NCBI RefSeq assembly: GCF_002009425.1
Contig: NZ_CP019936.1
Location: 1,657,297-1,721,296 of the forward strand
Direction of reading: 5' to 3'
DNA length: 64,000 bases
Source of the DNA: Thiosocius teredinicola
GTDB taxonomy: Bacteria > Pseudomonadota > Gammaproteobacteria > Chromatiales > Chromatiaceae
Shown here: positions 56,768-64,000 of the stretch, one piece after another
Layout: each line of letters opens with the position of its first letter
Position numbering within the stretch: the stretch's first letter is position 1
Notes under the pieces: generated by a model
What the model was told of the DNA's origin: nothing
Seen by the model: the letters and a program-made list of their open reading frames with translations, nothing else
The model's database searches: none
Made by a program: the position numbers and the translations under genes

Positions 56768-59122
56768 CTAGTTGACCATCTTCACTATGAGCTGCGAGTG
56801 GGCGGCCCGACCATGATCGTCGACCACGCGCACATCGAAACTTCCGACATCGGGTTGCCAGAAAAACACCTCGCCGATGTCGCTCTGGCCGACGAAGCGG
56901 TCGTTGACGAACCAGTAGAGGGTATCGGAGTCGGTATCGGCGATCGCGCTGAAAGGGATGCGTTCCTCGTTACGCTGCGCCGATCTCAAGGTATACGTGA
57001 TGTTCGCATCTGGTGCGCGGATCTGCGGTGCCGCGCCGCTGCTGCTGGCGAGGTTGAGTGGACAGTCCGCTTCGAACGGCGGCGGCAGGCGACGGGATAT
57101 GCCGGCGCTGCGAAACAGGGCCAACAGATCGCTGGGCCAGAACTCGTAGGTCTGCAATTCGGTACGCGGTGGTTCGTGGAAGCAGGCGCGTTTGCCGCTG
57201 GCCATGTCAACCGGTATGGCACGGTAGATGTCGCTGATCTTTAACGGCGACACGCCCGGTATGAACCATGAAGTTGTGGTGTGCGGGCAATGCTCATTCG
57301 GCAGGTCGCCGGTCGGCGCACACACGTCGACCTTGGCCAGGTTCAAGCCCGGGCCCGGCATCGGTACCTCGAACGGGCCGCGCTCGCGCTCGATTGCTCG
57401 CGCGATGTCGAAAAACAGCGGCCCCGCCGCACGACGGCCGACGAAGGCGGGATTGCCGCGACCGTCAAAGCGCCCGACCCACACGGCCATGACATAGTCA
57501 CCGAACACGCCCATCGTCCACGCATCGCGAAAGCCATATGAGGTGCCGGTCTTCCACGCGACCGGCAATACCTCGCGTAGTTGTCCGGGCAGTGTCTGCT
57601 CGTCCGGTGCATCTGCCTGGTACAGCATATCCAGAGTAAGAAAGCCTGCCTCGCTGCTGATCAGCCGAATGCCATCGTCGGTCGAGGCCGCACCGGGCAG
57701 GTAGCGTGGTGTCTTCAGCACACCGTCGTTGACCAATGCCGCATACAGCCGCGTCAGTTCTTCCATGCTGACCTCGAGTGCGCCGAGAGCGATGGCCAGA
57801 CCATAGTGCTTGCGCGGCTGCATCTGCTTGACACCTGCCGACTTCAGCAGCCCATACAGGTCCGGGTTGTTCAGCTCGCCGGCCAACTGCACTGCCGGAA
57901 CGTTGCGGCTCAACGCCAGTGCCGTCTTGGCCGACAATGGACCGAGGAAATCCTTGTCGAAGTTCTCCGGCGTGTATCCGCCGAAGCGACGCGGTGCATC
58001 TTTGAGCAAGCTCATCGGATGGATCAATCCCTGGTCCATCGCCAAGGCATAGACGAACGGTTTGAGTGCGGAGCCGGGCGAGCGGCGTGCGCGCACGCCG
58101 TCGACCTGGCCCTCGATCTCGTCATTGAAGAAATCGGCCGAGCCGACATAGGCCTCGACATCCATGGTTTTGGTATTGACCAACAGTGCCACGGCGTTGT
58201 CGACACCTACCGGCGCACGTCGTTCGACGTAGTGCGAGATGTGTTGTTCGAGCAGCCGCTGCAACCGGGCGTCGATTGTCGTCTGCACCGTTCCAGATTG
58301 ACCGTTCGGCAGTTCGCGTTCGAGGCGTTCCGTCAGGTGTGGCGCGAGAAAGGGCAGTGCTTCGGGCGGACGGAATGCGAGCGCGAGATCGAACTGCGAG
58401 GCACGCGCCCGGTCTTGCGGGTGGCTGGTGATCCAGGTGTCGAACAGGCGTGAGCGGGCTGCTGCCAAGCGGGCTCTGCCTTCCGCTGTATCCGGGTTGC
58501 GTGCAGCCGGGTTCTGCGGGATCACGGCCAGGCTCAACGCCTCGGGCAGCGACAATTCGCTGGCCGGCTTGCCGAAGTAGATCAGGCTTGCCGTGCCGAC
58601 GCCTTCGATGTTGCGACCATAGGGCACGCGCGACAGGTAGGCTTCGAGCAGTTCCTGCTTGTTGTAGTGTCGTTCGAGTTGTACGGCGCGCGCGATCTGC
58701 ACCAGCTTGCCCGGCACGTGGCGGGTGTCGAGATCGAAGCGGATGCGCGCCAGTTGCATGCTGATTGTCGAAGCGCCCACCCGGCGATCGCCTTCGACAA
58801 AGGTCGTCCATGCCGCGCGCAGCAGGGCGATTGGATTGACGCCCGGGTGATCGAAGTAGTAACGGTCTTCATACAGCAGCGTCGCGTCGATCATCGCAGG
58901 TGCGACTTCCGCCAGAGGTGTGCGCAGGCGGTAGCGGTCATCCGCCGCCAGCGACAGGCGCATCAGCTCGTTGTTGCGATCGGTGTAGGCGCGCGACCAG
59001 GGTACGTCGCCGTGCAGATCGGGCTTCGGACAGACGGCATAGGCGAGCAGCGCGATGGCGCACAGGCCGCCACCGGCAAGCAGCAGCCGGCGCGACCATC
59101 GGCCGAACCGCCAGCCCGTCAT
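56768..59122 (-). CDS. pbpC: penicillin-binding protein 1C
   Basis: 784-residue bifunctional peptidoglycan enzyme. One N-terminal helix (LLLAGGGLCAIALLAYAV) is followed by a GT51 glycosyltransferase domain with catalytic Glu in LLYEDRYYFDHPGVNP, a transpeptidase domain with SALK (Ser of SxxK), SRN and KTGTS, and a BiPBP_C beta domain (about 690-784) specific to PBP1C. It overlaps the macroglobulin gene by 4 bp (ATGA), the usual pairing. PBP1C adds strands in wall repair rather than bulk growth. Confidence 0.96.
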   Translation of the reverse strand: MTGWRFGRWSRRLLLAGGGLCAIALLAYAVCPKPDLHGDVPWSRAYTDRNNELMRLSLAADDRYRLRTPLAEVAPAMIDATLLYEDRYYFDHPGVNPIALLRAAWTTFVEGDRRVGASTISMQLARIRFDLDTRHVPGKLVQIARAVQLERHYNKQELLEAYLSRVPYGRNIEGVGTASLIYFGKPASELSLPEALSLAVIPQNPAARNPDTAEGRARLAAARSRLFDTWITSHPQDRARASQFDLALAFRPPEALPFLAPHLTERLERELPNGQSGTVQTTIDARLQRLLEQHISHYVERRAPVGVDNAVALLVNTKTMDVEAYVGSADFFNDEIEGQVDGVRARRSPGSALKPFVYALAMDQGLIHPMSLLKDAPRRFGGYTPENFDKDFLGPLSAKTALALSRNVPAVQLAGELNNPDLYGLLKSAGVKQMQPRKHYGLAIALGALEVSMEELTRLYAALVNDGVLKTPRYLPGAASTDDGIRLISSEAGFLTLDMLYQADAPDEQTLPGQLREVLPVAWKTGTSYGFRDAWTMGVFGDYVMAVWVGRFDGRGNPAFVGRRAAGPLFFDIARAIERERGPFEVPMPGPGLNLAKVDVCAPTGDLPNEHCPHTTTSWFIPGVSPLKISDIYRAIPVDMASGKRACFHEPPRTELQTYEFWPSDLLALFRSAGISRRLPPPFEADCPLNLASSSGAAPQIRAPDANITYTLRSAQRNEERIPFSAIADTDSDTLYWFVNDRFVGQSDIGEVFFWQPDVGSFDVRVVDDHGRAAHSQLIVKMVN

Positions 59123-62100
59123 TGTGCTGCCTTGACCTCGAAGCGCCCCGACAGGCCTTGGGCGACGGCGGTGCGATCGTACATGGCCTCGGCAAACGGT
59201 GGCGGTACCACGAAGTTGCCGCGCGCCGTGAGCTTGACCTTGTAGCTGAGCTCGGTCACCTGGTTGCCGAAGGTGCCGTAGAACACCACGCGGTCTTCGC
59301 GCACATCGGTGTAGTCGGCCAGCCAGTTGGCCGACTTGCGACGCACGCTGTCGCGCTGCACCTCGAAGCCGCCGGGCAGCAGATCGACGACAGCGACATT
59401 GCTCAAGGTGCCCTGCAAGGCGCGTATGCGCAGACGTACAGTCAATTCATCACCCTGTTTGGCGGATGAAACCGGCTTGCCCTGTGCATCGAGATACTGT
59501 CGGGAGACTTCGAGCTTCTCGCTGATCGCCGTCTCCGGCATCGACTGGTTGTAGCCGGACTGGCTGGCCAGATAGAACAGTTTCTCCGGTCCGTCGATCA
59601 TGATCTGTTGTGCGTCGATCGGCGCCGTTGCCTGAGGGTACGGTTGATCGGCGATATCGAGCACCTGTTCACCGCCCTCGGCAGTGGGCACAGCGAACCT
59701 GACCGACTCGGCGGCCGCGGTATCGCCCGCACGATCCGAATAGGCATCGAGTGCCAGAATCGCCGCGGCCGAAGACACCGTGTTGTAGCGGCCCTGGAAT
59801 ATCGGGTCTACCAGCGACAGCAGCTGTTTGCCCTCGAGACTGTCGAAGCGGGCAGGGAAGTGCCGTGCCATCAGGTAGACATACTGCGCATCGTGGGCCA
59901 GTCGCGAATCGTAATCGCTGCGATCGGTGGCCTGTTTGCCGGTGAGACCGTCGACGAACTGACCGATCTTATAGTCGTTCATCAGCTTGTCCGCGTCGGC
60001 TTCTTTCTTCAGCAGCTGGTAGGTCGCCGCCATGTAGATCGCGGTGATGTCGGTGGCCCACTCGCCGGCGAACTTCTTGTTCAGCGTCTCGTGCAGATTC
60101 ACCAGCATATTGGTCGTGACGATCCCGTTGCGCGTCAACACGTACTGGGCGCGGGCGATCAGCCGGGCATCGTTGAGTGTGAGCGGCTTGTCGCCGGCAT
60201 AGCCACGCAGGTAACTGGTAAGACGTTCGAGCATGTCGCGCGGCACACCAACGCCGCGTTCGGCCGCATCGGTCAGGAACTGTGCAACATAGATGCTGGG
60301 GAACGTCGCCGTGCGGCTGTCGCCAGGCCACAGACCGAAACCACCGTCGGCCGACTGGCGCGAGCGCAGACTGCTGATCAATGCCTGCAGTCGTTGGTGT
60401 TTCGACGCAATATCGCCCTGGTAGTCTGCCGAGTCGAGATAGGCAAGCAGCGGGTAGGTCTGGCTGACAATCTGCTCGGTGCAGTTGTGCGGGTAGTGCT
60501 GCAGATAAGTGATCAGCCCGTCGGCCAATGCAATCGGCTGCGCCGAACCGGTCGCACGATTCTCACCGAGATTCTTATACAGTGTGCGCGGTAGCTTCAC
60601 GGTGACCTTGCCGTTCTCGGCGAAGCCGGCATCCAGGCTCGTGCGATAGGGCACTGCTGGGCGTACCGACAGCGTGGTGGTGATGCGTGCGTCGGCTTCG
60701 GCGTGACTGGCGCGGAAACGGAGTTCGGTATCGCCGAGCGCCGCAAGCGCCTTTACGCGGTACTCCACGCGCGACTCCTTGCCCTCGCCAAGCGGTATCT
60801 CTTGTTTGGCGTCACCCAGGATCTGCAGACGGTCGCCGCCGACCGCTTCGATCATGACCTTGGCATCGGGACCGGACCCTTCGAGCGCGTTGCTGACGCC
60901 GACCGTTACGTCGAACTCGTCGCCGGGTGCAACGGCCAGCGGCACATTGGGTTGAAGCACGAACGGACCACGCACATGGGTGCTGTCCGATTGCATGCCC
61001 ATGCCCTGATCGCTGACGGCGACGGCGATCAGGCGCAGTTCGCCGTTGAAACGGTCCGGTATGGTGAACGACTGTTCGCGGCGTTCGGCATCGGCCTCGA
61101 TGATCCCCGACCAGAAAGCAATCGGGGCGTCGGCCTTGCGTGCGAACGGGTTCAGGTTGGCGCCCAGGGCGCGTTTGCGTTTGGCTTCGTCACCACCGGT
61201 GGCGGATAGCGATTTCAGCAGCGCGAACTCGGGCAGGATCAGGTCGACGATCTGCGCAGTTCTGACCTCGAGCGCACGTTTCTGCAGGAAGTGATCGAGC
61301 GGTTCGGGGTTCTTGTAATCCGCAACCTGCAGGATACCTTCGTCGACCGCGAAGACCACCATGCGCGACGGTTTGGACGACGAGAAACCGATCGTCAGTG
61401 TCTCGCCGGGTTTTACCCGCTCGGGGGCATCGAGCGTCAGCTCGAGCTGGCGTTTTGCGCGGTCGATACTGAACGGCGCGACGCCATAGCTGAGCGGGCT
61501 GGTGAAAATCTCCTTGGAATCGGCGGCACGCACGAAGGCGACGTTCACATAGGCGTTGCCTTCGAGTTGCTCGGGTATGCGGATGCGCTGGACCGAGCGC
61601 GTGGTATCGCTCTGGAACCATTGGAAGGCATACACACGATCGCGTTCGATCGTGATCAGGCCGGCGCCGTGATAAGGCGCGGTGATCGCGATCTCGATCT
61701 CGTCACCCGCGCGGTAATCCTTGCGGTCGAGCTTGATCGACAGCTCTGCGTTCTTTTCGAGTTCACCGGCGACATTGGCGGCACCGACGACCGAGAACTT
61801 CAGTCGACTGACCACGCGTCCACTGTTGCCGACCAACTCCAGCTCGTAGTCACCCGGTTTGTCGGACGGCAGTTGGTACTCGGCGGCGTCCTCGGCTGCG
61901 ATCGCAAACGGCGTCTCGGACACCGGCCGGCGTTTGAGCACCGATTGGAAGCGATAGGTGCCGTCGCGTTGCTGCACCAGGGTTGATACCTGCTGGCGTT
62001 CGACCAGGCGCAGTGTGAGCTCGTCGTAGGCGACGCGATTGAGCTCGGGATCCACGGCAAGAAACTCCACGCTGCGCTTGGCGTCGCGTTTGAGATAGTC

Positions 62101-64000
62101 GAGACCGCCATCGGCCTTGTAGCCGATGAGCTTGTCGGCGGGCGTCAGCAGCACACCGGTGGCAGCGCTCACGCTGCGGCCGTCGCCACTTTCATAGCCG
62201 TCGGCAGCGAACGTCAGCCGATAGGTGCCCTGGTCGAACTTGGCGAGCGGCAGTTCGAACGTGGCATTGCCCTTGTCGTCGCTGCGCTGCATCGGCAGCT
62301 TCTCGCGAATCGTGCGCGGCGGCTTTTCCGGGTCCAGATAGGGGTCGATAAAGGTGTAGTCGGCGAACTCCTTGAATCCGAAGCCGCTCGGGCTCAGCGT
62401 GAGCTCGGCCTCGATGCGTCGGTTTTGCGCCGGTGCACCGAACAGGTTTTCGAGCGCCACCAGGCCATTGACGTCGGTGGTGTTTATCCAGCCTTTCGCC
62501 TTGGGGCTTGAGAGGCGCGTGCGAATGCGCATGCGGTCGGGCTGGAATTCCTCGACGCGGAAATTGGTTGTGCCGATCAGGTCGCGGCGTTTCTGCCGAT
62601 CGATAATATAGATCGCCGCTTGGTAGGTACCGGTACGTGCGACGTCGTCGGTGGCGAAATCGAGTTCGATGAAGCCACTCGGGTCGAGGGTGAGTTTTTT
62701 GTCGACCAGGGTGTTGCCCTGTGGGTCGGTGATCTGAACCGCCAACGGTATCCGTCCGGGCTGCTCGAAATCGAACCGGCGCACGATGGCCCCGATGTGG
62801 CCGCTTTCACCGGGGCGATAGATGCCGCGGTCGGTGAACAGGTAGGCCGTGAGTTGGTCGTCGCGCTGGTAGCGGGAGTGCAGGCCGCCGGTATCGAAGC
62901 GTGAATAGTTCAGGAACCGCGGAGCGCGACTGAAGGGGATGAAGGTTACATCGGTTTCGGTGCGCACCAGATAGACGGTGGGTGTGCGTTCGCGCTCGAA
63001 GCCTTCGGTTTCGGCGAGCCTGACATGACCGAGCTCGTCGGTGGTGCCGCGCAGGATCGGCAAGCCATTTTTGCCGAGCAGGGCAACTTGGGCGTTGCTT
63101 ACCGGCAAGCCGTCGTTGATCGACTGCACGAAGACGTCGTGACTGGTATCGACGTTGTCCTTGACCAGCAGGCCCAGATCGGTGACCAGCACCAGGCGTT
63201 GGTCTACGGTACCGGGTATGGCGTAGCCTTTTTTGCGGTCCCAACCCTCGACCTTGACCAGGAACAGTCCGAGGCGATCGTTGCTCTGCGCCAGGTAGGG
63301 ATTCAGGTCGATCGACGCGAAGCTGGCTTTCTTGGGGTGTTGTTGTGCCAGGCTGATCAGTCCGCTGAAGCGTTCGGTGAGGTTGTCCTCGTTGAACTGG
63401 AAGTTGATGAACTGCGGCGAGCTGATGTCGCCCGCGGTCTGGCTGACCAGGTGATTGATGTCTTGTGGCAGCAGCCGACCGATGGTGTAGCGGATGGTTT
63501 CGAGACCACGAGTCTGCAACGGCAGATGCTTGTCGCCGCTCTTGGCGACCAGCGCGCCCTCGGCCATTACCCGGACTTCTTTCGGATATTCCGGGCTGCG
63601 CAACACCGTGTCGTAGCGGGTCGCCATCTTGAAATCGCCATCGGACGTCAGTCCGCGTTCGAGTTGCACGTAGAGATCGCGACCTTCCGGGATGTTGAGC
63701 AGGAAGCTGTGCGATTGCGATGAATCGCGTTCGCTCTCCATCGCTTCGAGCACGACCGGCTCGGCCTTGGCCAGCACGGCGTCGGTGACCTCGCGCGGGC
63801 TGTTCCAGCGTTCGTAGGCATTCTCCTTGGTCGGCAACAGCCAAACGTGCGTCGCATCGACGACGGCGCTGTGTTTCACGTAATCGGTGAAATTGACGAC
63901 CAGCGCCTGTTCCGGCTCGTCGTCCGCGTTGCGCGCGATCATTGCCTGGCTGGCGGCGACCTTGAAGAAGGTCTCCCGGCTCGGGATCTTGACCGATGCG
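59119..64000 (-). CDS. yfhM: bacterial alpha-2-macroglobulin, 5' end outside window
   Basis: At least 1627 residues; the frame is open at the right edge (ASVKIPSRETFFKV continues upstream), so the signal peptide, lipobox and first domain are missing. The thioester motif is NCTEQIV (Cys-x-Glu-Gln), which traps attacking proteases when cleaved. Macroglobulin beta domains (GIYRPGESGHIGAIVRRF, ADVRTYQAAIYI-like) and a helical thioester domain (SADGGFGLWPGDSRTATFPSIY) are in the usual order. With PBP1C it is thought to protect and repair the periplasm after envelope breach. Confidence 0.95.
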   Translation of the reverse strand, partial: ASVKIPSRETFFKVAASQAMIARNADDEPEQALVVNFTDYVKHSAVVDATHVWLLPTKENAYERWNSPREVTDAVLAKAEPVVLEAMESERDSSQSHSFLLNIPEGRDLYVQLERGLTSDGDFKMATRYDTVLRSPEYPKEVRVMAEGALVAKSGDKHLPLQTRGLETIRYTIGRLLPQDINHLVSQTAGDISSPQFINFQFNEDNLTERFSGLISLAQQHPKKASFASIDLNPYLAQSNDRLGLFLVKVEGWDRKKGYAIPGTVDQRLVLVTDLGLLVKDNVDTSHDVFVQSINDGLPVSNAQVALLGKNGLPILRGTTDELGHVRLAETEGFERERTPTVYLVRTETDVTFIPFSRAPRFLNYSRFDTGGLHSRYQRDDQLTAYLFTDRGIYRPGESGHIGAIVRRFDFEQPGRIPLAVQITDPQGNTLVDKKLTLDPSGFIELDFATDDVARTGTYQAAIYIIDRQKRRDLIGTTNFRVEEFQPDRMRIRTRLSSPKAKGWINTTDVNGLVALENLFGAPAQNRRIEAELTLSPSGFGFKEFADYTFIDPYLDPEKPPRTIREKLPMQRSDDKGNATFELPLAKFDQGTYRLTFAADGYESGDGRSVSAATGVLLTPADKLIGYKADGGLDYLKRDAKRSVEFLAVDPELNRVAYDELTLRLVERQQVSTLVQQRDGTYRFQSVLKRRPVSETPFAIAAEDAAEYQLPSDKPGDYELELVGNSGRVVSRLKFSVVGAANVAGELEKNAELSIKLDRKDYRAGDEIEIAITAPYHGAGLITIERDRVYAFQWFQSDTTRSVQRIRIPEQLEGNAYVNVAFVRAADSKEIFTSPLSYGVAPFSIDRAKRQLELTLDAPERVKPGETLTIGFSSSKPSRMVVFAVDEGILQVADYKNPEPLDHFLQKRALEVRTAQIVDLILPEFALLKSLSATGGDEAKRKRALGANLNPFARKADAPIAFWSGIIEADAERREQSFTIPDRFNGELRLIAVAVSDQGMGMQSDSTHVRGPFVLQPNVPLAVAPGDEFDVTVGVSNALEGSGPDAKVMIEAVGGDRLQILGDAKQEIPLGEGKESRVEYRVKALAALGDTELRFRASHAEADARITTTLSVRPAVPYRTSLDAGFAENGKVTVKLPRTLYKNLGENRATGSAQPIALADGLITYLQHYPHNCTEQIVSQTYPLLAYLDSADYQGDIASKHQRLQALISSLRSRQSADGGFGLWPGDSRTATFPSIYVAQFLTDAAERGVGVPRDMLERLTSYLRGYAGDKPLTLNDARLIARAQYVLTRNGIVTTNMLVNLHETLNKKFAGEWATDITAIYMAATYQLLKKEADADKLMNDYKIGQFVDGLTGKQATDRSDYDSRLAHDAQYVYLMARHFPARFDSLEGKQLLSLVDPIFQGRYNTVSSAAAILALDAYSDRAGDTAAAESVRFAVPTAEGGEQVLDIADQPYPQATAPIDAQQIMIDGPEKLFYLASQSGYNQSMPETAISEKLEVSRQYLDAQGKPVSSAKQGDELTVRLRIRALQGTLSNVAVVDLLPGGFEVQRDSVRRKSANWLADYTDVREDRVVFYGTFGNQVTELSYKVKLTARGNFVVPPPFAEAMYDRTAVAQGLSGRFEVKAAQ

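Overview
The window looks like chromosomal DNA of a free-living or symbiotic gammaproteobacterium with high GC content. The gene set suggests a metabolically flexible, probably sulfur-oxidising and possibly nitrogen-fixing relative of the Chromatiales or Sedimenticola/Thiodiazotropha group. The signs are a TsdBA-type thiosulfate dehydrogenase fusion, a NapC/NirT-type tetraheme cytochrome under a perfect FNR box, a NifX/flavodoxin pair behind a sigma-54-like promoter, pyruvate phosphate dikinase and glycogen synthesis. The taxonomic placement is inference; there is no rRNA, transposase, integrase, phage gene or CRISPR array in the window.

Layout. 1-6.2 kb: gpmI (cut by the left edge), divergent ppdK, then an FNR-controlled napC-like/ankyrin pair. 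6.2-9.3 kb: two glycan genes of the exosortase A (EpsH1/XrtA) type. 9.4-13.2 kb: HDOD protein, YgfZ, RNB ribonuclease. 13.4-15.5 kb: a small protein coupled to a Rad50/SMC-like ATPase with two membrane helices. 15.5-16.3 kb: tRNA-Ser(CGA) followed by about 3.5 tandem 182-bp repeats, each ending in a copy of the last 19 nt of the tRNA. 16.4-18.7 kb: secreted ankyrin protein, a glycosyltransferase-like protein and a glycine-rich membrane protein. 18.9-21.3 kb: nif-like island (flavodoxin, NifX, NifF-type flavodoxin, LRR protein). 21.5-27.5 kb: iron-uptake operon (exbB, two exbD, tonB, siderophore receptor, piuC) with a Fur-like box upstream of a leading small gene. 28.0-32.5 kb: an uncharacterised three-gene module (10-helix membrane protein, periplasmic solute-binding protein, DUF2235 hydrolase fused to a LecA-like lectin domain). 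32.5-34.5 kb: tpm and glgC. 35-38.2 kb: two probable zinc proteases. 38.3-41.8 kb: heme oxygenase and bacteriophytochrome kinase, divergent. 41.9-47.7 kb: TsdBA fusion, a degenerate kinase-like protein, PRC-barrel protein, large-subunit catalase. 47.8-55.5 kb: a five-gene RND efflux/two-component operon with every junction overlapping. 55.7-64 kb: a duplicated-domain protein, then pbpC and an alpha-2-macroglobulin gene cut by the right edge.

How parts fit. gpmI and ppdK act at neighbouring steps around phosphoenolpyruvate. The FNR box ties the quinol-oxidising cytochrome to low oxygen. ExbB/ExbD/TonB energise the receptor beside them, while heme oxygenase makes the biliverdin chromophore for the phytochrome next door. 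PBP1C and the macroglobulin form the usual periplasmic pair. The best candidates for undescribed biology are the 28.0-32.5 kb module, the tRNA-Ser repeat array, and the membrane-anchored SMC-like ATPase with its small partner.
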